A stretch of DNA of 64,000 bases from Escallonia rubra (Eukaryota > Streptophyta > Magnoliopsida > Escalloniales > Escalloniaceae): contig JAVXUO010003051.1 of NCBI GenBank assembly GCA_033065855.1, positions 124,001 to 188,000 of the forward strand. The letters run 5' to 3'. Position numbers and translations under genes: made by a program. Below, one piece after another: positions 1 through 11,129 of this stretch; within the stretch, counting starts at the first letter, position 1, and every line of letters begins with the position of its first letter. The notes beneath the pieces are model-generated. The model was not told the DNA's origin and did no database searches. It saw only the letters and a list, made by a program, of their open reading frames with translations.

Positions 1-848
1 CTCTCAGCGCTCCAAATTCTCACTCAAAAACCTTGCTCCGCTTCACTATTTCTTAGGCATTAAAGTTTCTAACCATCAATCTGGCTTGTTCCTGTCTTAG
101 CGTCGTGACCAAGACTGGCATGATTCTTTCCAACCATGTTGTCACCCATGTCTCTCATCCTCTAAAGTCATTTGTGTCAGGGGGTAACCCCTTCTTCGAT
201 CCCACATAGGTGCCTTATAATATTTAACCCTTACCTGACCTGATATTGCCTTTGCCATCAACAAGGCGTGCCAATATATGCACTCTTCAACTGAAACTCA
301 TTGGACTTACATCAAAAGAATCCTTTAGTATCTCTGTGGCACCATCGATTATGGTTTTATATTTACTCGTTCCCGCTTTTGGGAGTCCAAGCCTTTACTA
401 GTGATGATTGGGCTGGTAGCATTGACGACTGCAAATCCAGGGGGGTCTTTGCCGTATTTTCTCGGCGACAATCTTATCTCCTTGTCTTCTCATAAAAAGC
501 ACACTGTGTCGCTCTTCGACCGAGGCTGGATATAAAGCTCTTGTAGATTGTGCCACTGAACTCACATGGCTATGTTCTCTTCATACTGAACTTAACTTTT
601 CTCTCCAACAAACTCCCATTCTCTGGTGCGACAATATAGGTGAGACATATCTCTCTGCCGATCCCATGTACCATGATCAAGATAGACTTTCACTTCATTC
701 GTGACAAGAAACGTCAAAAAGAACTCAGTGTTTAGTTCATCTCTACCAAGAACCAAATTGCAAACATTCTTACAAAGGCCTATTTCTCTTTCCGACAAGC
801 TAAAGGTCGTCTCACGACCCCCTTCATCTTGAGAGGGTTTATTAGATA
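1..848 (+). pseudogene. Ty1/Copia pol remnant (RT end and RNase H)
   Basis: This is the 3' end of a Copia polyprotein; the window opens inside it. Nucleotides 23-102 read FSLKNLAPLHYFLGIKVSNH and then GLFLS, the conserved Copia reverse-transcriptase tail. At about 210-330 comes PDIAFAINKACQYMHSS, and at about 400-480 the RNase H start DDWAGSIDDCKSRGV. The stretch QIANILTKA near 760, followed by a PPFILRG-like ending near 830, is the usual Copia C-terminus. The frame is broken by several stops; those after FLS and at AL*YL fit CAG/CAA to TAG/TAA changes. It is a dead element. Domain identity is clear; the exact end is not. Confidence 0.85.
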
Positions 849-869
849 ATAGATCATTCATACATATTT

Positions 870-1300
870 TGTTAGATAATGGAGAGATTTTGTACAGATT
901 TGTGTTATATTATTTAGTTGTAAAGATAGCTAACATCCTGGTTAATTAGGCTAGTATTTACAATTCAACCTTGTATTAGGATAGGATTCAAATTTTAAAC
1001 TTGTATTATCCTCACATTTTTTATCTTGTTAAATCTACACATATATAATTGTACGAATGGAATTAAATGTCTAATCCTTTTTTACCTTAAAATGTCCCTT
1101 TTAAGTTGAAGTCTTCAGAAAAGATTAGTGGTAATTAGGGTTGTTTTTTTACTTAAAACTTTCTTTTTCCATTAAATATCCTTTTTGGATTAGAGTGTCA
1201 TTAGAAAATTAATGGTATTTGTGACTTCCTGTACGATATCAAGCGTCTTTCTTTAGAATACACTTATTGGAATATATGCTTTTTGTTAGAGTTAAGGGTT
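870..1300 (+). repeat. Putative Copia 3' LTR (end not determined)
   Basis: A TGTTAGATAATGG start lies 22 bases past the end of the Copia coding remnant. The AT-rich sequence that follows contains TAGTATTTAC and CTTGTATTAGGATAGG, which look like typical Copia LTR promoter sequence. The right end is a guess, because the matching 5' LTR lies outside the window. Confidence 0.45.
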
Positions 1301-1960
1301 TAACAAATAGTATATTGAATAGAATGGAGAGAGCTCGTTGCGGGAATTCTTTGCACATCTCGGGCTATTTGGAAGTGAAAGCTCTGCAGGCTATGTTGGA
1401 GATGGCAAATGTGGAAGCAGAAATGGCGTGACACTACTATTATCACCACACCACCACCATAACACGTTGTTGTTGCCACCACAATCATCGTTACCACCGC
1501 TACCACTACGATGTTATATCACTACAACAACCACCATTATCATCACTGCCACCACCATTAGACCGCTATGTTGTAGTCGCCTCTACCAATCTACTCAACT
1601 TAGAGTTGGAAAAAGGAAAGAACAGTAAAAAATGTAGAAATCCTTCCATTAACTTGCTCTTAATGCTCTATGTATCCCAACATATTGATGCTAGAGCTTG
1701 TTACCTCGAGAAAGAAAAAGGAAAATATTTTGAACTCTTAAAAAAATCTTTTTTATTTTTAAATTTTTTTAATTATTATTCCTTTTTTTTTTTTTGGTGT
1801 TACGCTAAGGATTGGTCATAGATCTTAAGCGAGAGAATAAAAAAATTGACCTTCTATTTTTTACCCTAAGGATTAAAGGAAAATAACTCAAGTTAGAAAA
1901 CTAAAGTCTAGATAGGACTACACTATTAGATGACGCATATAAGCACACCATAGTATAAAA
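1301..1960. other. Non-genic: trinucleotide-rich and T-rich sequence
   Basis: Positions 1,430-1,580 are rich in CAC/ACC triplets and give spurious open frames on both strands. A T-rich tract follows at 1,740-1,795. No recognisable protein or RNA gene is visible. Confidence 0.5.
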
Positions 1961-1974
1961 CATTAAACTGGCCA

Positions 1975-2560
1975 ATTTATACTCGTACATCAATTGGACA
2001 CTGATCAACCGGTTGGTTAACCTTGTGGGTTAACCGTTGGGTTGTTCAATGGGTAAATCTGGGATTTTGGGAGAATGTCTGAAAAATTGGGTACTGATTA
2101 ACCGTCTGGTTAAGCTTGCAAGTTAACTAGCCGGTTGGTAAGTAAGATTAACCAGACCGTTGGTAAGTGGGATCATTGTGGATCTTCGTAAAATTCAGAA
2201 AAAGTTTGGGGTGCTGACAAACCGTTCGGTATGTGTTGAAGGTTTGGAATGCTGAGAAATTCTGGGAGGGTCAGAATTCTGACTAATCGTGTGGTAAGCT
2301 TTGGGATTAAACAACCGGTTGGTCAGTGGGCTGGAAGTTCAGGGGTATGAAAAACTTTGGGAAGATCAGTATTTTGACTAATTGTCCGGTAATCTTAGGG
2401 GTTAACCGGCTATTTTGGTCAGTGGTTTGGAGGGTCTAGGGTATAAGTCAGCTATTTTAATTTTTTGCAAATATAACAATTACTGACTAACCGTCCAGTT
2501 ACTAGATTGATAAACCGACCGATTAGTCTCAGTCTCTCCTTTTTTTTTACAAGATTACCA
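1975..2560 (-). repeat. Degenerate AACCG-n-CGGTTA palindrome array in the leader
   Basis: Short motifs such as AACCGTCTGGTTA, ACCGGTTGGTTAACC and CCGGTTGGTAAG recur about every 20-60 bases. Each is a near-palindrome built from AACC and GGTT halves. A comparable array occurs in the leader of the plus-strand relative at about 27,100-27,460, so it belongs to the element rather than the insertion site. Confidence 0.6.
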
Positions 2561-3043
2561 ACTAGCTTACTGAATATTGGTTGGTTTTCCTACCAATATG
2601 CTATAGGCTAAAACAGGTATTCTCCCATAAATAAAAGTAGAACACTGAAATGGTCTGGGTGTGTGGTTTTCTCTCAACGCAGATGTAAGGTCACTCTCTC
2701 GGCTGGACTTATACTATATACCTCCCATCTGTAACTCAAGCAATTAATAATGGGTGATCACCAGTACGTGTACAAGTCGTTTAATAAACCAGGAAACTAG
2801 GCGGTCCCTTTAGTACGAGGCCTTAAAGCTAAGAGTACAGTCGAATTTGCCTCGCAACTAGGAAGTTCAAGGCTTTCAACCATTACACTCGAATGGGTGT
2901 GTTAGGGACGAACGTGCGTCATGTGTGAGGCAGCCAAAATAAGAACACAATCACGATAATTGTAGCACAACAACACAAAGAAGATACAACAAAGGCCAAA
3001 AAGCAATAGGAAAATTTTCAAGTCCAGTCCTCTTAGTTTTTAG

Positions 3044-3061
3044 TCCTCAGTGGAGTTGCCA
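3044..3061 (-). other. Primer-binding site (TGGCAACTCCACTGAGGA)
   Basis: On the minus strand TGGCAACTCCACTGAGGA begins one base after the LTR terminus ...TACA. It resembles the TGGCGACTCC...GGGGA primer site known from Ogre/Tat retrotransposons, reported to pair with a tRNA-Arg 3' end. The homologous site is at 26,598-26,615. Confidence 0.75.
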
Positions 3062-3062
3062 C

Positions 3063-3660
3063 TGTAGCGAACTGCTTCAAAAAAATCCCTAGGACCCCAA
3101 AAAATGGGTCTGAATATTTTAGGAGTCGACATATTTTTTAATTAAGCAAAAAGAAAAATAAGAAAAACCTGAAAATGTCCAAAAGATTAACTAGTCTATT
3201 GAAAACAAAGAAAATGGGTTCGGAGATAAGTTATAGGACGGGAAGGTGTTAGCCACCTATCAATATGCAATAAATTGAACTTTAAGTTTTTCCCTATATT
3301 TGACAGCAGGGGTCGAATGGCCTACGTATTCAGTCGAACAAATCATAATCAAAATCATCGTAGTTCGACCGGACCCTATCGGAGGCGACCTGAATCTCGG
3401 TCTTTGACTCTTATGATGACTCAACTTCTTCTAGTCGAATGGACTTAGAACTCTAAATTGACTACTCTTCTAGTGGTCTAGAATTCTAAACAAATTGAAA
3501 TAGAAGACTTTGAATATAATTTTATATTTTTAACTGAAATCCAGTCCACCCATGAAGCTTATCCTAAAAGGGAAGGCGTGCCAAGCCCGAGGAGGGAAAA
3601 CATCTAGACTTTTCTAATCTAGAAATGAAAATACTGAGAAGAAGGATAAGAATCATACCT
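3063..3660 (-). repeat. Tat/Ogre-like LTR, 3' part only
   Basis: Minus-strand sequence from about 3,660 to 3,063 aligns with the last 600 bases or so of the LTR at 25,288-26,596. Shared blocks include GAACTACG...CGGTTTTGATT, TACGTAG and GTGGCTAACACCTTCCCGT (GGTGCCTAACACTTTGTCGT in the other copy). The LTR start is absent. Confidence 0.65.
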
Positions 3661-4660
3661 TAGTCCGGATTGTCTAATGGGTTTGTTCAACAATCAAATT
3701 TTGACGTCGAAAACCAAGAACAACAATCTGCTCGATTAGAAAATTGCTATTGTGGGCCTACAGATAAGTCAAAATTGGACAGACCCACTCAATCTCCTCC
3801 AATCTCCATTGCCTCTTTTTCTCTACCCTACTCTCTCACTCTCACTTAGACGGCCAGACACAATAAGGCACTCATTCACTGGTAGTGACGATGACGGCGA
3901 CGGGGGATGCCGCCTTGCTCTGTCTCTCTCTGCCAGTGCCCGACTTTCCTCTAATCTTCATTTCCTCTCTCTATCTGTCCTACTTTCTCACTCTCATCCA
4001 GACGGTCAAACACCCATGCACCGGCAGAGGTGGCGGCAAAGGGCGATGTCGAATGGCTACGCAAAGGCAGGGGCTCTCTCTCTCTCTGGCCTCAGCTCAG
4101 TCTATTTTTCTCATTTACTTCAAGACAACCGAGATTTCTACAATTATGTCAATTTGATTTCTTCAAGGCATGGGCTCTCTCTCTCTCTCTTGATTTGAGG
4201 TATGCATTTCTACAATTCTGCCAATCTGATTTGGGTTTATGTTACATGAACATATGCATTCTGAAATTCTGATTCTTAAACAGAATTTTAGTAAATTGTG
4301 TGTTGAACTTTTGCAGTACAATATCGTTATATGGATGTAAACCTCCTTAGCATGTCTGTATATTTTTTCCCAGTTTTGCTTTTTTTTGCAATTTGAATAA
4401 TTTATGATATGGGAACTAGAAACTTGGGGATGTATGTGCTCTGAACTCTTTCGGAGTATGGAGAAATGAGAAATCTGGATTGCATGGAAGAGTGGAGAAA
4501 TAAGAAATGTGCTATAACATGTGCTCGATAATATCTCATCAAACCTAAAAACACTGTCAATTGGTTAGGGCAGATCCAACAAGATCAACCTAAAAACCAT
4601 GAAATTTTGGTAAATTCTTCATAAACTCCAACAAGATCAACATAAAAACATATCACTCTA
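3661..4660. other. Non-genic: CTCTCT-rich sequence
   Basis: Positions 3,780-4,200 are rich in CTCTCT and contain several overlapping low-complexity frames. The rest is AT-rich. No domain was recognised. Confidence 0.5.
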
Positions 4661-4972
4661 TTGAGGTAGCGTTTGAAATCTATTTCGTTTCTAGTTTTTT
4701 CTCAAGTTTAGTAAACTTGGAGAAAAAAAACGTGTTTGGCACACAGGAAAAAAACGTGTTTGGTACATAGTTTTTGTTTTTTTTTCTTTAGTTTTGAAAA
4801 CTAGTTTTTAAAACAAGGCTGTTTTTGAAAACTACTATTTTGGAGATTTGGGTTTCCAGTTATGGTTTTTGTTTTGAAACCACCACTGCCACCCCCCCCC
4901 CCCCGGCATCACCGCCACCACCACCCGCCACTGCTGCCCACCACCACCTGCCAGCACATTGCTGGGCATCGC

Positions 4973-5449
4973 TGTCATGACCCGAACCCACAGGTGAGCC
5001 CATGAACTAGGCACATGACCGGCGGCAGGCCCACACGAACACCCACTAGGCCTTACTACAATCCTATGACTCGAAATTAATTCCAACTTACAGACTTCCA
5101 ATAATCCAAATAAAGACCCTCATTACATGTCTTTAGAATATATGAAGGAAACCCGAGGAGACCTAAGCTGCTTACATTAGTTCAAGCATAACGTTAATTA
5201 ACCATAGAACTAAAATTCTCAAAACGCTAAACACTCATTATTCTAATAATTCTCTTCAGGCACTTCTCCCCCGTGATGCTCATACGGCTCCGCTTCCCTT
5301 AAGTCATCACCTGAAAAATAAGGAATGAGCGAAATCCCAGCAAGTACACCAACCATGTTCCTAAAATAATTTTGAAATTTCAAAACATGCCATGGATTCT
5401 CTTTTAACAAATCAGTAATTTTTTTTAATACACACACACACACACACAT

Positions 5450-5495
<46 letters not shown>

Positions 5496-7741
5496 GAAGA
5501 TTCAAAAAGGGTTTTCAAATCAGAGTACAATCATCGATAAATCCATTCGCGTCAAACACATATATTTCATTCCTTAGGTATGCTGCGGTCAGCGTACGAG
5601 CCCCCCTGACTAGGGCCCGAAATCCCTCCTACACCCGGGATAAAAATTTTGTGGCCTCAAGGGCGAAGTGCCAGCAACAGTACTGTGCATCAACGTACAA
5701 GCCCCGTTGACCAGGGCCCAATATCCAACATTCCCTCGTTGGATATGGGGGCACAACAACCAAGTCGAGTTTCATTGCTCATTCAACATGTACTCAGTAA
5801 AATTCTATGATTCACATAGCATTCCATGACATTCTTTTAAACTATTTTTCTCATCAAATACTTAGGAAATAAAACATATGCAGAACAAAACTTTAAACTT
5901 TAATTTGATCAAATCATATGTACATATATAGGTTTTACAAATAAGTATACGGAGGAACATGGTAAGAGTACTTACTTGGATGGCTAAGCGATTCTGATTC
6001 TCATTCTCAAGCTTGCCCTAACTCTTGTCTATCAGAATCTAAACAATAAACCATACCGATATTATTTATTGCCACTCAATTATGCCTAGCTGCTAACTTT
6101 CCCTTACATGAAATTATAAAAAATGCTCTCGGACTTGTGCCAAATTACCCAAAATACCCTTAATGCCTAACATACCATTTCACCCCTAAAATAACTCAAA
6201 CCACTCTTGTAAACGGCTAGGTGGGTTTTCCAGACAAGAAGGACCTTTCTGGGAATTTTCCGTTCGAAACCCCAATCCGCTCCTTAAATTGAGTGCTGTG
6301 GATCCTACTTCAAAAGTATATAAAAGGGTGCCATAATGATACAAAATTTTAGATGCTCAAGCGTCTCAGTAAGATCAGATCACTGTAAAATGCTTAGCTA
6401 AAAATAATTTCGTTTACTATGCCAATTAATTCAAAAACCTATTTTAAAAGTAAAATCATTTGAGGCCCTTCACATGACCATAAAAATCTCAGAAAATTCT
6501 ACATTGAAGGTTTCACAAAAATAATGGGAGTTTTAGTTTCATATTTTACCCAAATATGCTCAGAATTGCATAAAACGTTTTGGCAATGGATTGATAAGTA
6601 ATTCTAGAAACAACAATTTTTCAGCAAATCCTAGTTTTGTATATTGACCATTTTGAGGCAGAAACATGATGAATCTTAGCAAACTCAAAACTATAAAGTT
6701 AAATTATACTTTCTAAGGTTTTCATAAATATAAGGGTCACAAAAATCCAACGAGTAATGACTTCTCTACAGTAAATCAAAGTGGCTGATCAAAACAGCAC
6801 ATCTTTGTGCAGACCATTTTTGTTCAATAGTTATTTTGGAGTAGAAAAAATAGGAATCTCAGAAAACTCAAAACTAAAAAGTTGAAGAGGACTTTTTGAG
6901 CTTTCTAGAAATATAAATTTAAAAAAACTTTCATAAGTAATTAATTTGCTATGATAAATCGAAGTGGCTGCCAGAAACCTAAAATTCTGGACTTCCACAA
7001 TGAATTCAATTTAAGGTCGTTTTTCATTGTACAAAAGTGGGAGTACGAGAAAACTATAAACTAAAAAGTTGAAGAGGACACAATGAGGTTTTCAGAAACT
7101 ATAAAATCATCTTAATTGGATTTGAAATCAAGGAGATATGATAAAAACTCTAACCCACTCTTATGCTGCTCTATAGTAGTCTTCTTCTCAAACATACCCG
7201 CAAAAGATAACAATTTCACGACAAATACATATATAACATCCAAATTCATGGCTAAAATAAATAAAGAGTTTAGGGATTTCATTACCTTGAATTTCTCCTT
7301 GCCCTAGCTTGATTTACCCCTCCCTTCTCTCTCCTTTTTCACGTGAAACAAGGGCTGACAGATCTGCTAGGACGGCTGCCCTCTTAAGACTTCCTTTATA
7401 TATGGTTATTCTAGGTTGAAATACTTCAAAAGACCCCACACACTTAGCTAGTGTTATCATCTCACCCACATTCCTTTTAAAAGGCCACAATAGTCTTAGA
7501 TTAAGGTTAAAAATAAAAATTTCATCGACAAATGAAACGTTCAGGGCATTACATTCTTCCCACCTCATTAACTTGCAAGCTTGAAAGCATTATTAATGGT
7601 CGCTAAAGGTCACAATCAATACTTTTGGTGATAATCGTCGCTAAAGGCCCCAATTAATGTATACTTCCACAAATGCCACTAAAGGAATAACTAAAATTCT
7701 AAGATTCACTGTAAACCGTATTCTAGGTGCGGGGTATTACA
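4973..7741 (-). repeat. 3' LTR of the minus-strand chromovirus-like element (about 2.8 kb)
   Basis: In minus orientation the LTR starts TGTAATACCCCGCACC at 7,741 and ends GGGTCATGACA at 4,973. The last 960 bases or so match 9,774-10,690. A second LTR-start-like sequence, TGTAATGCCCTGAACG, preceded by GAGGTGGGAAGAA, lies inside at 7,553. The true start could be either; 7,741 is preferred because its purine tract is stronger. Confidence 0.65.
5431..5495. repeat. (CA)n followed by (TA)n microsatellite
   Basis: Alternating CA units run from about 5,431 and pass directly into TA units to about 5,495. The homologous place in the other LTR copy (about 10,235-10,270) lacks this tract, so it expanded or was gained in one LTR only. 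Confidence 0.9.
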
Positions 7742-7758
7742 TTATCTTCCCCTAAAAA
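7742..7758 (-). other. Polypurine tract
   Basis: On the minus strand TTTTTTAGGGGAAGATAA directly abuts the LTR start TGTAATACCCC. This is the expected plus-strand primer position for a Gypsy element. Confidence 0.65.
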
Positions 7759-9757
7759 AACAATTCTTCCTCAAAATTTGGTTCCTCATAACCATTCTTG
7801 ATCTCAATATCCACCAACATATACACCAATCTATCTACATCTATTTAAACAACCCAAATGTAGTTTCAAGCACTTTACAAAGTATATGTACGAAAGTCCT
7901 CAAAGTATAAATTGCATTCATCACACTTGACCCACCGATCAATATTACCTCAAGGAATCACAGGTTCCACCTTGTTGTAAGTACTATCTCTATTTTTTAA
8001 TCTATCTACATTTGTACCACTAAATCATCGTTATAATGTAAGGTCTAGCCAACATCCCATGACGATTAATGTAAAATATTTCACCATACTAAGAAATTTT
8101 GATTATTACCTCGGATTCCATAATTCAACCGACATTATTATCAATCAAGTTCGAAATACTTATGACTTAGCTAGTATGGAACTCACTTAATTAAATTTCT
8201 CCGCTCCAAATTAAATGCATATACCACACGTCAAATCAATCTCTAATCCATCATGCTTCCACTGCACCACTATAGTAATATACCTTATAATATTGAAGCA
8301 CTACACTTTCACTACATAACTCCCAAACGAAGTGGTCATCGACTCTTACACATAACCTCCAAACTACGAGTCGAGAACATCAATAACAGTTTCAGTAAAA
8401 TTTATAGCAATTTTAAACATTTCACCATATTGTAAGATTTCAGATTATAACCTAGGATTCCATAATCCAACTGACGTCACTACACAACCTCAAAATAGTT
8501 AAACTTAGCAAGTACGACTCTCAGTGAACTATATTTACTCCACTTCAAACTCAACCAATTAAATAAGTTTCTAATTATCATGCTTCCGCTATGTTTTTCA
8601 GATAACATGCCAAGCTGTACTTCTCGCATAATCTACTTAATAATAGCAAACTTAACTTCAAGCATATGGCGTACTAATAAGGTACTAAGCAATTATCTCA
8701 CATGACTTTCACTCTAAAGGATCCCACCATGAGTTCCCACTATAACTCTTATCAGCCCAGTCACAAGTCTATAGAATCATATACCTCTCCACACCGCACC
8801 ACAATTCATGCCTATGAAAATCTAACCGTTAAAATTTTCATGTGAAAATGTAACGCTTAGCTCGAACATATTAGATTGCCACTTATACTCCTCTAGTCGC
8901 CAACTTTAAAAGACCCTTTCACCTTTCAAAAGTCCTCAAATATTTCACATAAAAAAATATACTCTTAACTTTGTGGCTCAAATCATAATCATTCTATAAA
9001 CATAAATTGCTTTTTTTTTTGCTCTAAAAGGATAAAACACTTAATCCCGTCAAAGATGGTGAGCAACTAATTCTAGTCCTTAATTACCTCCTTTTATCCT
9101 ATGGTAGTTCACACCTCAAAGTCAGATAAAGTCGTGCATGCCAATCAATGTAGGACCCTGGGCTACAGCTAAAACCCAAAATGCACGCTCAAAACATTTT
9201 TACTCATAACCTCAATTCATCTCCGCCATAGTCCAATATATGCACATAACTTGTACCTAGTGAAATGAGGATATAAGATCCAAAGCCAAAGTGCATTCAC
9301 AACAAAGTCAACCCAGTGGCTCTATGCTCTCAGACAAAAGGTTGCTCGTCCCAATCATGCATTTCAATTCAAAGTACTACTATTCTACGAAACCTTGTTT
9401 CAAAAACTTATAAACTCAGAAACCTCACTATAACAGAAATTTTTTGACTTAGCGCTCTAACGGTTGCAACTAAGAGCTAAGAGCTCCGAGTTACAAGCTA
9501 CAAGCTCCAAACTTCATGCTATTATGCTAATGTTGTTCTACAACCTTGATTAGGTTTTGACAACTAGAAGCATATCTCTCTAGCTTTACCAATGAAAATG
9601 AGTCCTCCTAATGATATCTATAACTTTCGAAACATGAGTCATAATCACTAATAGCAACCTAAAGAAACTTCGCCAATAAAATTTGGATCATCACTTAGGG
9701 TTCTATAACCTAACAAGCAAAATCATTACTTAAACTCTAATATTCCAAGATCGTAAT
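7759..9757 (-). other. Retrotransposon internal region without coding capacity
   Basis: About 2 kb between the purine tract and the primer site. Frames are short and no gag, protease, RT or integrase motif is visible on either strand. It may be a replaced internal domain, as in large retrotransposon derivatives, or a heavily deleted one. Confidence 0.55.
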
Positions 9758-9769
9758 GCTTTGATACCA
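9758..9769 (-). other. Primer-binding site (TGGTATCAAAGC)
   Basis: On the minus strand TGGTATCAAAGC begins four bases after the LTR end at 9,774. It is one base off the initiator-Met tRNA primer site TGGTATCAGAGC used by many plant Copia and Gypsy elements. Confidence 0.75.
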
Positions 9770-9773
9770 TTTT

Positions 9774-10690
9774 TGTCACGACCCGAACGCACAGGTGAGC
9801 CCATTAGCTAGGCACGTGACCGGCTGCAGGCCCATTTTAACACCCACCAGGGCTCTGCCAGGCCTTACTACAATCAAGTGACTCGAAATTAATTCCAACT
9901 TACAAACTTCCAATAATGCAAATAAAGACCCTCATTACATGTTTTTAAAATTTATGAAGGAAATTCGAGGATACCTAAACTCCTTACATTAGTTCAAGCA
10001 TAACGTTAATTAACCATAGAACTAAAATTCTCAAAACGCTAAACACTCATTATTCTAATAATTCTCTTCGGGCACTTCTCCCCCGTGATGCTCATACAGC
10101 TCCGCTTCCCTTAAGTCATCACCTGAAAAATAAGGAATGAGCGAAATCCCACCAAGTACACCAACCATGTTCCTAAAATAATTTTGAAATTTCAAAACAT
10201 GCCATTGATTCTCTTTTAACAAATCAGTAATTCGATATTATCATCCTTAAAACATTTTTTTCAATATATATGAAGATTCAAAAAGGGTTTTCAAATCAGA
10301 GTACAATCATCGATAAATCCATTCGCATCAAACACATATATTTCATTCCTTAGGTATGCTGCGGTCAGCGTACGAGCCCTCCTGACTAAGACCCGAAATC
10401 CCTCCTACACCCGGGATAAAAATTTTGTGGACGCAAGGGCGAACCACCAACAACAGTACTGTGCATCAACATACAAGCCCTGTTGACCAGGGCCTGGAAT
10501 CTAACATTTCCCCGTTGGATATGGGGCACAGCAACCAAGTCGAGTTTCATTGCTCATTCAACCTGTACTCAGTAAAATTCTATGATTCACATAACATTCC
10601 ATGGCATTCTTTTAAACTAATTTTCTCATCAAATACATAGGAAATAAAACATATGCAGAACAAAACTTTAAACTTTAATTTGATCAAATC
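9774..10690 (-). repeat. 5' LTR remnant (3' part of the LTR)
   Basis: This stretch matches 4,973-5,930 closely, with shared blocks such as GGTATGCTGCGGTCAGCGTA and the run-up to TTTGATCAAATCA. Homology stops abruptly at 10,690, where an inverted copy of the LTR end begins. The LTR start region is missing. Confidence 0.75.
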
Positions 10691-10856
10691 AGTAATGAGG
10701 GTCTTTATTTGGATTATTGGAAGTCTGTAAGTTGGAATTAATTTCGAGTCACATGATTGTAGTAAGGCCTGGCAGAGCCCTAGTGGGTGTTCGAATAGGC
10801 TTGCGGCCGGTCATGTGCCTAGATCATGGGCTCACCTATGGGTTTGGGTCATGACA
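10691..10856 (+). repeat. Inverted copy of the LTR 3' terminus
   Basis: These 166 bases are a close reverse complement of 9,774-9,935 (GTAATGAGGGTCTTTATTTG to GGGTCATGACA). The segment supplies the CA-ending right terminus next to the ATCGC duplication. Confidence 0.8.
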
Positions 10857-11129
10857 ATCGCCCCCATCCGGCCACCGCCACCGCCACTCCCACCACCGCC
10901 ACCTCAACCACCACTAAAGAAAATACTTGAAATCAAAGCTGGGTAATCAAACACCCAAAAGAAAAAACTCAAAATAAAAATTGTGTAATCAAACACCCAT
11001 TTATTTTTGTAAAAAATAAAAACTAAACTGGTTTTGGTTTTGATTTTTGTTTTTTGTTTTTTTGGAAACAGAAAATCAAAACTGGAAGTGATTTCAAAAA
11101 GACCCTTAGTTTGGAGTTTAACCAATCAA

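Larger units (their letters stand above)
1960..3660 (-). mobile_element. Tat/Ogre-like Gypsy fragment: LTR 3' part, PBS and leader
   Basis: Read on the minus strand this gives an LTR end, a primer-binding site and a leader in the order expected of a Tat/Ogre-type Gypsy element. The same order appears on the plus strand at 25,288-27,481, and the two can be aligned by eye over the LTR end, the PBS and the leader (for example the blocks around GGTGATCACCCATTATTAA). No gag or pol is present. The LTR start is missing, so this is a truncated copy. Confidence 0.7.
4973..10856 (-). mobile_element. Chromovirus-like LTR retrotransposon, coding-free, with an aberrant terminus
   Basis: The 5-bp direct repeat ATCGC flanks the unit at 4,968-4,972 and 10,857-10,861, and the ends read TG...CA. 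On the minus strand a primer site (TGGTATCAAAGC, 9,769-9,758) follows an LTR end, and a purine tract (7,758-7,742) precedes TGTAATACCCCG, a start common in plant Tekay/Del-type LTRs. The internal part has no gag or pol, so this is a non-autonomous or gutted copy. The right-hand outer end is odd: it is an inverted copy of the LTR 3' end, not an LTR start. Confidence 0.7.
4663..11115. mobile_element. Possible MITE split by a retrotransposon insertion
   Basis: The sequence around 4,668-4,690 (AGGTAGCGTTTGAAATC) and the reverse complement of about 11,085-11,105 (GGGTCTTTTTGAAATC) form an imperfect terminal inverted repeat. Between each end and the retrotransposon lie T/A-rich stretches with GTGTTTGGTAC-like or GTGTTTGATTAC-like motifs and CACC/CCG-rich cores. 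Joined across the insertion they would make a MITE of roughly 570 bp. No clear target duplication was found. Confidence 0.35.

Noticed and set aside
3752-4272. Overlapping 80-148-codon frames
   Set aside because: CTCTCT-derived Leu/Ser-rich translations in three frames with no domain.
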